Below are positions 35,025-42,521 of a stretch of DNA of 64,000 nucleotides, one piece after another. The stretch is from Methylomonas rapida. Lineage in GTDB: Bacteria; Pseudomonadota; Gammaproteobacteria; Methylococcales; Methylomonadaceae. A program made the position numbers and the translations under genes. Position 1 is the stretch's first letter, and every line of letters begins with the position of its first letter. The stretch spans positions 2,294,001 through 2,358,000 of the forward strand of contig NZ_CP113517.1 of the NCBI RefSeq assembly GCF_024360925.2. Direction: 5' to 3'. The notes under the pieces were generated by a model, which was not told the origin of the DNA, did not search any database, and saw only the letters and a list, made by a program, of their open reading frames with translations.

Positions 35025-35192
35025 ATGGCCATGTCGATAAGCGTGTTCAAAGACTATAAAGAGGTTTGCGATCCGCGTTTTTACACAAAGACCGTAGAAT
35101 TTATACCGCAGGGCAATGGGGTTTATAAAATTACAGTCCGCCACGTTTTACGCGTGGGACGATTACAACTCGTGATAGTGACTGGGGTTTGA
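35025..35192 (+). CDS. Small tail-operon protein, 55 residues
   Basis: Begins directly after the tape measure stop (TAAATGG): MAMSISVFKDYKEVCDPRFY, basic C terminus ending in VGRLQLVIVTGV. Its stop is one base before the next gene. No family recognised. Tight packing on both sides makes it likely real. Confidence 0.55.
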   Translation: MAMSISVFKDYKEVCDPRFYTKTVEFIPQGNGVYKITVRHVLRVGRLQLVIVTGV

Positions 35193-35193
35193 T

Positions 35194-35574
35194 ATGGCAA
35201 TCACATTAGGCGCAATCACACTGCCATCGGATCTGTTATGGTCGGATGAATTCGACTGGACCCCGATCCAGCAAAACAAAAACTACACATTGACGGGTGC
35301 TTTGGTCATCGAATCCGGCAAGATGCTGGCAGGCCGCCCGATTACCTTAGCCGGTGGCGACAATCACGGCTGGGCCAGCCGCGCCACGGTCAAGGCCCTA
35401 TATGCCGCGTTGGATACCGACGCCACCCTGACCTTGACCCTCAACGACGCCAGAACCTTCAGCGTCAAGTTCGACCATGCCGCCACGCCGATTCAGGCCC
35501 GGCAAATCGTCGATTACAACAACCCCGGCGACAGCGACCATTACGCGCTGACCATTAAATTGATTACGGTGTGA
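35194..35574 (+). CDS. Hypothetical phage tail protein
   Basis: 126 residues, beta-rich: MAITLGAITLPSDLLWSDEF, then RPITLAGGDNHGWASRATV and a C-terminal DYNNPGDSDHYALTIKLI. Proteins of this type follow the tape measure gene in several proteobacterial prophages, so a distal tail or tail-tip role is likely. No catalytic motif. Confidence 0.6.
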   Translation: MAITLGAITLPSDLLWSDEFDWTPIQQNKNYTLTGALVIESGKMLAGRPITLAGGDNHGWASRATVKALYAALDTDATLTLTLNDARTFSVKFDHAATPIQARQIVDYNNPGDSDHYALTIKLITV

Positions 35575-35576
35575 CC

Positions 35577-35882
35577 ATGACTGCCCCATTTTCTGATATT
35601 GCCTTGTTAGACCGGGTTTATGCAAACGTCGATTTGCGGATTCCGCCACGCGCGGAGCGGATCAAGCGCCGTCTCGGCCTGGACGGTTTAATACATGTTC
35701 AATCTCAATCAGCAGCTTTTGTAGCTGCTCTTTGTCCTGCATCTCGGGCGGAACTTGCCGCACAGCCTGCTCCCAGCGCTCTACAAACTCATCTCGCAAA
35801 AGCCCGAGGTTTATGCCGGGCTGTTCGAGTACGGCTAGCGCAAACGCTCGAAGGGCTAGCGTTTCGCTTACGAGCTTCTTAA
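35577..35882 (+). CDS. Doubtful tail gene, 5' part only coding-like
   Basis: From ATG 35577 the first 38 residues look real (APFSDIALLDRVYANVDLRI) and share LDRVY-x-x-V-x-LR with residues near 48 of the 1165-residue protein downstream. After about 35690 the frame turns into an Ala/Arg-rich string, the mirror of the minus-strand gene at 35662-35934. I think a short tail gene has been cut by the inserted minus-strand gene. Confidence 0.35.
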   Translation: MTAPFSDIALLDRVYANVDLRIPPRAERIKRRLGLDGLIHVQSQSAAFVAALCPASRAELAAQPAPSALQTHLAKARGLCRAVRVRLAQTLEGLAFRLRAS

Positions 35883-35934
35883 TAGTGTTGTGCTGGCTCA
35901 ATACAGCGTTTTCCAGTTGTCCCATACGATCCAC
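35662..35934 (-). CDS. Minus-strand small helical protein inside tail operon
   Basis: 90 residues with a GTG start and GGAGA eight bases upstream: VDRMGQLENAVLSQHNTIKK, helical throughout with a coiled-coil-like heptad pattern, ending DKEQLQKLLIEIEHVLNRPG. It faces against the tail operon, as an independent moron would. No family recognised. Composition is more protein-like than the overlapping plus frame. Confidence 0.55.
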   Translation of the reverse strand: MDRMGQLENAVLSQHNTIKKLVSETLALRAFALAVLEQPGINLGLLRDEFVERWEQAVRQVPPEMQDKEQLQKLLIEIEHVLNRPGRDGA

Positions 35935-35958
35935 GGCAAATCTCCAAGGCGTTAAAAA

Positions 35959-38900
35959 ATGACCATCCTAGCAAACGACATAAAACTGATGAAAGCGGAC
36001 ACCATGTCCGACGTGGCTGAAGGCGGCGGCGCCATGACCGGCCAGCCGATCCTCGACGGCGTGTCCAATAACATGTTCGACGACGTGTCTACCTTGGATC
36101 GGGTGTACGGCGCGGTGCATCTGCGCAAAGCCTTCGGTGCCGTGCAAACCGCCAACCAAGACAAATATTACGGCGCTCATGCGATCATCAGCAAATTGCC
36201 GGGCGATCAGAAAATCGGCGTCAACCTGTTCAACACCGGCGACTGGTTCGACCGCCGGCCGGTTGCCGCGTCGCGCATCGAGAACTACCGGGCCCAAGGC
36301 CCCATCTACGCTGGCTTCTTGTGGGGCACGCAATACATGGGCAGCCGGGCGGTCACGATCTTTCAAGGCGTGACCGCGCCTTTGCCCGGCATCGGCGACG
36401 TGTTGCTGCTGGTCGCCAGCGGGGGCAGTCAGTATATCCGCATCGTTGATCTGGAGTATTCCGACCAGCAATTCACCGATGACAAAGGCACCTTTACCCG
36501 CCGCATCATTGAAATCGAAATCAGCGACGTGTTGCAGCGCGATTTCGTCGGCGCGGAAATGTCGCGATTCGACACGCTCAGCCCCGCGGCCAAAATCTAC
36601 AAAACCGTGGTGGCCAATGCCGCCCGTTATTATTCTGCCCGACCTTTGGCCTTGGCGGCCAATCTCAACGCCGTCGAAATCAAGGTCGATTCGGTTTACT
36701 CGCAAGTCGTGCCCGCCTCACAGGCCGAACGCGCCTTGGTTGACGTAGAATCCGCCTCGATTGCGGCGCCGGTGATGGACGCCGCGCAAACCACCACCAG
36801 CTTTAGTACCGGCATTACCTTCCAGGCCAATAGCACCTTATACCTGGGTAGCCCTTGCGTGCCGGGCTCGTTGGTGATCAGTGGCGGTGCCAGTTTGACC
36901 GACAATGCCGGCAAGGTGCTCAGCGGCAGTACCGTGGTGGGCAGCATCGATTACGCTGAGGGCCTGATTACGTTTGCGCCCACATCGCCAACCTACGGCA
37001 GTACAAAAACCGTGGTATTCCGGCCAGCCGCCGCGCCGGCCATGCCTGCCGATACCGATGCCATTCCAGTCACGGCGGCCAATCGCGGCTATGTCTGGGC
37101 TTTGACGCTCACGCCGGCGCCGAAGCCGGGCGCTCTGCGCGTCAGTTACCGCGCCATGGATAAATGGTATGAGCTGCGCGATAACGGCTCCGGCGGTTTG
37201 ATAGCGGATGAAGCGGGCATCGGCACGGGTACGGTCAATTACGTGACAGGCGGAGTGTCGATCACCACGGCGGCCTTGCCCGATGTCGGTTCTGAAATCA
37301 TGTTCGCCTGGGGGCAGGCCGCCGATTATTTCAATCGCTCTAATCTGGCGATAGGCAAAGTGACCTTCACGCATCAGCTCGGCAACATGGGCTTTGCCCC
37401 GGAAACCCTGGTTATCACCTGGAACGATGGCAGCGCCTGCACGGCTACTGTCAACGCCAGCGGCGTGATCAGCGGCGATGCCACCGGTAACGTCAACCTG
37501 GTCACGGGCGTGGTCAGCTTCAGCCCCAACAGTTTGCCGCTGGGCGGCACCACTTTTACCTTCAATTACAATTGGGGCACGCCGATCACCAAAACCTTGA
37601 CCGCGTTTAATATCAGCGGTAATCAGGTCACGCTGGATGTGGCGGACACCGATCTGGTGCCAGGCTCGATTTCGGTGGCGTGGAATGCGCCGTGGGCGGC
37701 TGACCCTATCAAACTATCTCCAACGCCAAGCGGTAGTATCAAGCAGGAAGATAGAGATAATGGCGTGGGTGGCCTTATCGGTGGGCGCTCTGCGACGATT
37801 GATTATGCAACAGGCATTCTGGTATTCAATCACAATACGTCGGGGATTTATAAAGGCGCGATGTACACCAAGGGTTCCAATCCCTATAAAGCTGGCCACT
37901 ACTCCGCGATTTACGACTATGGCTATTACTCAGCCAACACCACCGCGCCTTCGGAATTCGTCGTCACCTACCGCAAAACCAGCCCCGGCACGGCGGCGCA
38001 AGAAACCTTGGTGGCCAGTGCCTTGCAAATCGACCTGACGCCGGGCTACGCCGAAAACGTCATCCCAGGCAGCGTGCTGTTCACGTTGGGCGGCCGCACC
38101 TACTTCGACCGCCTGGGCCAGCTGTTTTACAACATCGACCGCGCCACAGGCTCTGCCACCTTGGGCGGCACGCTGGATTACACCACCGGCGTTTGCAGCA
38201 TTAGTGCCTGGGCCTCGGGCCAATCGCCCACGCCGTCACTGTTGGCACTGGCCACCAGCATGAACTGGCGACCGGTGGAAGTGGCGGTATTCCGCACCTT
38301 GGCCGCGCCGATCAAGGTAGGCGTGTTCCAGATTCGCGCGACCGCCGCCGATGGCACGCAACTGGAAGCCACTGCCAACGCTCAAGGTGATATTGTGGCC
38401 AGTCAGATTGAAGGCAAGATCGAATACGACACCGGCGTCGTCAAGCTGCGCTTTGGCGAACTGGTCACGGCAGCCGGCAACGAGGGCGAAGACTGGTACA
38501 TCGCTGAAAACGTCGAAAACGGCCAAATATGGAAGCCTAAGATGGTGCTGGCCAACAGCATTATTTACACTACCGTGTCCTATACCTATTTGCCGCTGTC
38601 TTCCGCCATTCTGGGCCTCGATCCGGTGCGCTTGCCTGCCGATGGCCGCGTGCCGATCTATGCGCCGGGGGATGTGGTGGTCGTGCTCAACGACCAAACT
38701 ACCACCGGCACCTTTACCAGCAGCTCAACCACTAACCTGGGCCGGGTGCGCCTCGCCAAACTGACGGTACGCGATTTGGGCGGCAATGCCTTGCCTACCA
38801 ACAAGTACACGGCTGATCTTGACGCCGGTACTATCACATGGGGCGATTTATCCGGCGTATCGCAACCATTGACTATCATCGACCGTATTGAGGACATGGC

Positions 38901-39456
38901 GGTGCTGACCGACGTGCAAATCACCGGGCAACTGGCTTTGTCGCAACCCTTGAGCCACAACTTCCCCAAGGAAGGCACGCTGGTTTCCAATGCCATCATC
39001 TGGGGCACGCTGTATGCGCGGACCAGCATTCCGTTCGATCAGCAAACCTGGACCAATGTCTGGAGCGATACCTTAATCGGCTCATCGGTCGCCGCGCAAT
39101 ACAACAACGTGCAATACCCGATAGCCGTCGATAACGCCAGCGCCATTCAGGAAAAGTGGGCGATCATCTTTACCTCGTCCACCGCCTTCAACGTCATCGG
39201 TCAAAACGTCGGCCAAATCGCCAGCGGCAACACCTCCGCCGATACCGCACCGATCAACCCCAACACCGGCCTGCCGTACTTCACGATACCGTATCAAGGC
39301 TGGGGTTCCGGCTGGGCCTCAGGTAACGTGCTCAGGTTCAACACCTACGCCGCCAATGCCCCGGTCTGGGTGATTCAGGCCATAGGGCAGGGCGAGGCGA
39401 CGGATGATGATTACACCTTTTGCCTCGAAATAAGAGGCGACATCGGTACTGTGTAA
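35959..39456 (+). CDS. Large tail protein with repeated beta motifs
   Basis: 1165 residues of a type found in tail regions of proteobacterial prophages; function unknown, probably a tail-tip structural protein. The first 220 residues are a separate domain (ANQDKYYGAHAIISKLPGDQ). From about residue 310 a motif of the form G-x-I-D/N-Y-x-T/E-G-x-V recurs, for example GSIDYAEGLITF, TVNYVTGGVSI, NVNLVTGVVSF, ATIDYATGILVF, GTLDYTTGVCSI and GKIEYDTGVVKL. Each looks like one small beta sandwich. It is complete; the next palindrome and IS lie downstream. Confidence 0.65.
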   Translation: MTILANDIKLMKADTMSDVAEGGGAMTGQPILDGVSNNMFDDVSTLDRVYGAVHLRKAFGAVQTANQDKYYGAHAIISKLPGDQKIGVNLFNTGDWFDRRPVAASRIENYRAQGPIYAGFLWGTQYMGSRAVTIFQGVTAPLPGIGDVLLLVASGGSQYIRIVDLEYSDQQFTDDKGTFTRRIIEIEISDVLQRDFVGAEMSRFDTLSPAAKIYKTVVANAARYYSARPLALAANLNAVEIKVDSVYSQVVPASQAERALVDVESASIAAPVMDAAQTTTSFSTGITFQANSTLYLGSPCVPGSLVISGGASLTDNAGKVLSGSTVVGSIDYAEGLITFAPTSPTYGSTKTVVFRPAAAPAMPADTDAIPVTAANRGYVWALTLTPAPKPGALRVSYRAMDKWYELRDNGSGGLIADEAGIGTGTVNYVTGGVSITTAALPDVGSEIMFAWGQAADYFNRSNLAIGKVTFTHQLGNMGFAPETLVITWNDGSACTATVNASGVISGDATGNVNLVTGVVSFSPNSLPLGGTTFTFNYNWGTPITKTLTAFNISGNQVTLDVADTDLVPGSISVAWNAPWAADPIKLSPTPSGSIKQEDRDNGVGGLIGGRSATIDYATGILVFNHNTSGIYKGAMYTKGSNPYKAGHYSAIYDYGYYSANTTAPSEFVVTYRKTSPGTAAQETLVASALQIDLTPGYAENVIPGSVLFTLGGRTYFDRLGQLFYNIDRATGSATLGGTLDYTTGVCSISAWASGQSPTPSLLALATSMNWRPVEVAVFRTLAAPIKVGVFQIRATAADGTQLEATANAQGDIVASQIEGKIEYDTGVVKLRFGELVTAAGNEGEDWYIAENVENGQIWKPKMVLANSIIYTTVSYTYLPLSSAILGLDPVRLPADGRVPIYAPGDVVVVLNDQTTTGTFTSSSTTNLGRVRLAKLTVRDLGGNALPTNKYTADLDAGTITWGDLSGVSQPLTIIDRIEDMAVLTDVQITGQLALSQPLSHNFPKEGTLVSNAIIWGTLYARTSIPFDQQTWTNVWSDTLIGSSVAAQYNNVQYPIAVDNASAIQEKWAIIFTSSTAFNVIGQNVGQIASGNTSADTAPINPNTGLPYFTIPYQGWGSGWASGNVLRFNTYAANAPVWVIQAIGQGEATDDDYTFCLEIRGDIGTV

Positions 39457-39470
39457 GGTACGCAAAGACT

Positions 39471-39488
39471 GGTTCCCACGGTCCTCCG
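39471..39488. repeat. Palindromic repeat copy F, left part cut by IS
   Basis: GGTTCCCACGGTCCTCCG, start of a first hairpin. Bases 39479-39488 (CGGTCCTCCG) are where the left target duplication should be. They differ at one base from the right copy at 40948-40957 (CGGTCCGCCG). Confidence 0.88.
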
Positions 39489-40947
39489 CTCATCGTTATA
39501 CACATCTCTGTGCGACAACCTGCTGAGCTTCCAATGCAATGACAAAATCGCGCAAACGCTGCAGTCCGATCCACATGGCTTTGGCACCCGGCGGCCCGTC
39601 ATGCTTGCGTCCGAGATAACCGCCCAAGCTCGCCACCAAGAGAATCACTTCGCCCAAGCGAGGTGGCGTAAGCGGCGGCGGGCAAAGCTTAACCACAATG
39701 TAAGCAGCCCGCCACTCCTGTGGATCGAAGATAATTTCACAATCCATGTCCGGCGTAGTCCGTCCCAACATCAGCGTGAACAATACCCGCCAGGCAATAA
39801 CCATGTACAACGCTAAACAAGGTAGCAGTCGGTCCTCGGTTTCCAGATGCAGTCGCTTAATCTGGCATCCGCTCTTGAGCACATGGAAGTACACTTCAAT
39901 GCACCACCGCACGGCGTACCACATGACGATCGTTGCCGCCTGTTCGAAACAATCGATCGGCAAGCTAGTCAACAATAGCCATTCCAAACGTTCCACGCCA
40001 GACGGTGGTGCATCTTCGCGTGCCAGCACCGCATTGATGGTGAGTTCCGGTAGCCGATACCCTATCCGCTTAGGCGGTTTGAGGGTCACTGTAATGGCGC
40101 GTAACGTGATATGCGCCAGTCGCGCCGTGCGGTTCGGTCGCGGTTTGACGTTCACCTCAGAGTAACCCAATACAGGAGCTTGCTCCACGGCGGCCCACAG
40201 GCATTTCGTACCGTTCTCCGGCGAAGCCAACACTCGGTTTTGCGCCGCACGTACGATCCATTGAGCCCGTACCGCAGGTGCGTAGTCATGGTATTCGGCA
40301 AACCACTCGTAAATATCGCCCTCCCTGTCGGCAAGATTGATCAGCAGGGTGTCCGGCATTTGCGCCTGTAAAGCGCAACTGTCCTGGTAACTTTCCAGCC
40401 AATGGCGACTCTCTTTTTCGTCTACGCCTTTGTGAAGTCGTTCACTCCTTTGGCTTGGGATCTCTCGAGGCCAATACGATGCTTTCACGACACCCAAACA
40501 AATACGCGATGGCGTAAAGGCAACTGTCGGATGCAGGCGGCGCAAGTGTTTCTCCACGTCTTTCACTGTGCCAAGTCCCTTCGGCCCCAAGCAAATATTC
40601 TTATCGTCCTCGGTGGTGTCCTGTGCCAGCAGCACGATTGGGCTGCTCTTCATGCGCTCGATCGTGGCATCTCGATGCGGCGCCAGTATCTTCTCGAATG
40701 TCGTCTTAGCGTTATTGAAGAAGCGATAGGCTCCCATCGTCTCCTTCCAGCCTCCGCAGGCCGCCGGAATACTGAGTTGTGGATGCTCGCCCAATTGCTC
40801 CAATAGCAAGGCCAATCTCTTGTTTAGACGTTGATCTTCCAAATTGGCAGTTTGCACTTCTTCTTCGGCCCAGTTGCTCATCGCCTTTCTCCTGTTTCTG
40901 TGTCTCCTTGTAGTTTAGTCTTTGAGGGACTTGTGTATAACGATGAG
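39489..40947 (-). mobile_element. IS4-family (IS50/Tn5-like) insertion sequence, copy 2
   Basis: 1459 bases, same length, ends and transposase as copy 1, 18,959 bases further on and in the same orientation. It has inserted at the same point of a palindromic repeat. The flanking 10-mers CGGTCCTCCG and CGGTCCGCCG differ by one base. Confidence 0.92.
39496..40881 (-). CDS. IS4-family (Tn5-like) transposase, copy 2
   Basis: The 461-residue product is the same as that of copy 1, with Asp88, Asp185, Glu329 and the YREK motif intact. Identity of the two genes implies a recent transposition or gene conversion. Confidence 0.95.
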   Translation of the reverse strand: MSNWAEEEVQTANLEDQRLNKRLALLLEQLGEHPQLSIPAACGGWKETMGAYRFFNNAKTTFEKILAPHRDATIERMKSSPIVLLAQDTTEDDKNICLGPKGLGTVKDVEKHLRRLHPTVAFTPSRICLGVVKASYWPREIPSQRSERLHKGVDEKESRHWLESYQDSCALQAQMPDTLLINLADREGDIYEWFAEYHDYAPAVRAQWIVRAAQNRVLASPENGTKCLWAAVEQAPVLGYSEVNVKPRPNRTARLAHITLRAITVTLKPPKRIGYRLPELTINAVLAREDAPPSGVERLEWLLLTSLPIDCFEQAATIVMWYAVRWCIEVYFHVLKSGCQIKRLHLETEDRLLPCLALYMVIAWRVLFTLMLGRTTPDMDCEIIFDPQEWRAAYIVVKLCPPPLTPPRLGEVILLVASLGGYLGRKHDGPPGAKAMWIGLQRLRDFVIALEAQQVVAQRCV

Positions 40948-41020
40948 CGGTCCGCCGTGGGAACCCATGCCGGCCTGAAAGACAGGTATGCATTCCCACG
41001 CTAGAGCGTGGTAACGAGAA
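40948..41020. repeat. Palindromic repeat copy F, right part
   Basis: Starts with CGGTCCGCCG, completes hairpin one (CCGTGGGAACCC), has a linker unlike that of copies A and C (CCGGCCTGAAAGACAGGT), and a second hairpin with two changes (CTAGAGCGTGGTAAC). Confidence 0.85.
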
Positions 41021-41034
41021 TAAGAGGACACGCA

Positions 41035-41451
41035 ATGACACTCGGGCTATCAACCACCATTAGAAACAACCGACTACAGACGATAGTCGACGCCTTCGAC
41101 GCCGGTACCGGCTCCGGCAAAATCCTGCTCTATACCGCCGGCTCTGGCCGACCGGCCACCGGCGCGGCCATCACTGATCAAGTTTTGCTCGGCACGATTA
41201 CGTTGTCAGATCCGTGCGGCACGGTCACCGATGGCGTATTGACCTTCGCCGCCTTTACCGAAGACTCGCTGGCCGACGCCACCGGCGATATCGCTTTTGC
41301 CCGGGGCGTCGATAGCGATGGTAATTTCGTGCTGGATATGGGCTGTGGGGTATCTGGCTCAGGGCAAGAGCTGATATTCAACACGCTATCCGTGCAAGCG
41401 GGCGGGGTGATTCAGATATTGAGCGGGTCGTTGACGGAGGGGAATGCGTAA
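41035..41451 (+). CDS. Hypothetical phage tail-tip protein
   Basis: 138 residues from ATG 41035, with AGAGGA ten bases upstream. Beta-rich: TLGLSTTIRNNRLQTIVDAF then LGTITLSDPCGTVTDGVLTF. Small proteins of this type lie among tail-tip genes in related prophages. The longer start at 41008 lies in the palindromic repeat. The natural promoter context is cut by IS copy 2. Function unknown. Confidence 0.6.
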   Translation: MTLGLSTTIRNNRLQTIVDAFDAGTGSGKILLYTAGSGRPATGAAITDQVLLGTITLSDPCGTVTDGVLTFAAFTEDSLADATGDIAFARGVDSDGNFVLDMGCGVSGSGQELIFNTLSVQAGGVIQILSGSLTEGNA

Positions 41452-42521
41452 TGGCTGGCGATCCCTATTGGTACGATAACGTCAAGTTGTTGCTGCCGAT
41501 GATCGGCGCAAACAATAGCACGACGTTTACTGATTTGGAGCGAGTGCCGAAGGTGGTTACGCCCTATGGCAATGCCAAAATCATCACATCGCAGGCCGAT
41601 CCGTTTGGCAACAATACCGGGGTGGGGTCTTTTAATGGGAATGGAGATTATCTACAACTTGTAGCGTTAGGACTAAAAAACAGGAACTTTACTGTGGATG
41701 CCTGGATAAAGCCATTATCAACCCACATCGGCGTGGTGATCAGCGCTTATAATAAAACCGGATATCAAGCCAACACTACTTACATAGTTTTTTACAACAA
41801 CGTAGTTTCTCTAGGAAACGGGCTTGTTGGCGTAGATTCGCCCACTTTACCTTTAGGCCAGTGGTCACTAATATCGTACACCTATAATCACGCGCAACAA
41901 AAGACAACCGGATTTTTGACCGGGCAGAATTTCGGCAGCGTAGTTGGCGCAATCACGAATGAGGCCCTGTCGTTTTTTGTCGGAGGTTCACCCGGCGATA
42001 ATAACTGGGGGACGTGGTGGTTTAACGGGTATATAAGCAATGTCCGGATTACGCTAGACGTAATCAGATACACAGCAAACTTTACCCCGCCCACCGCACC
42101 ATTCCCAGACTACAACACCCAAATCAGTGGCACCGTAGACGAAACCTTGGCAGCGTCCACTTTCGTGGCCGAAGCGCACCAAGCCAGCGACGGCGCATTG
42201 TCCGGTCGCAAGGTCTTTACCGGCGCGTCCTTTACCGTAGACATCAAAACCCCTGAAAAAGCCCATTATTTGACTGTCAAGCCCGATGTCGGCGCGGCAT
42301 GGAAAGCCTCGACCGCCTACGCCCTCAATGGCAAAACATTCCCAACCGACCCCATCACCAAACCCTACTACTACACCGCCACCGTCGCCGGCACCTCGGG
42401 CACCACAGAACCCAACTGGCCCACCACGCCCGGCCAAACCGTCACCGACGGCACGGTAACCTGGGAATGCGTAGAGCGCCTGGTGCAGCCGATCACCCAC
42501 GGGCCATTGATCCCCAGCTAA
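41451..42521 (+). CDS. Phage tail protein with LamG/concanavalin-like domain
   Basis: 356 residues. Residues 10-215 form a LamG-type beta sandwich: VGSFNGNGDYLQLVALGLKNRNFTVDAWIKPL and GYISNVRITLDVIRYTANFTPP. The C-terminal 110 residues are a different module with VGAAWKASTAYALNGKTFP, of the kind found in carbohydrate-binding or fibre proteins. A receptor-binding role on the host surface is likely. It shares one base with the stop before it. Confidence 0.75.
   Translation: MAGDPYWYDNVKLLLPMIGANNSTTFTDLERVPKVVTPYGNAKIITSQADPFGNNTGVGSFNGNGDYLQLVALGLKNRNFTVDAWIKPLSTHIGVVISAYNKTGYQANTTYIVFYNNVVSLGNGLVGVDSPTLPLGQWSLISYTYNHAQQKTTGFLTGQNFGSVVGAITNEALSFFVGGSPGDNNWGTWWFNGYISNVRITLDVIRYTANFTPPTAPFPDYNTQISGTVDETLAASTFVAEAHQASDGALSGRKVFTGASFTVDIKTPEKAHYLTVKPDVGAAWKASTAYALNGKTFPTDPITKPYYYTATVAGTSGTTEPNWPTTPGQTVTDGTVTWECVERLVQPITHGPLIPS

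Noticed and set aside
17541..41020. Recurrent GTTCCCACG palindromes as a CRISPR array
   Set aside because: Copies are kilobases apart with no regular spacers, each is a double hairpin, and no cas genes are present.
41451..42521. Diversity-generating retroelement target in the LamG tail protein
   Set aside because: No reverse transcriptase gene and no template/variable repeat pair is visible in the window.
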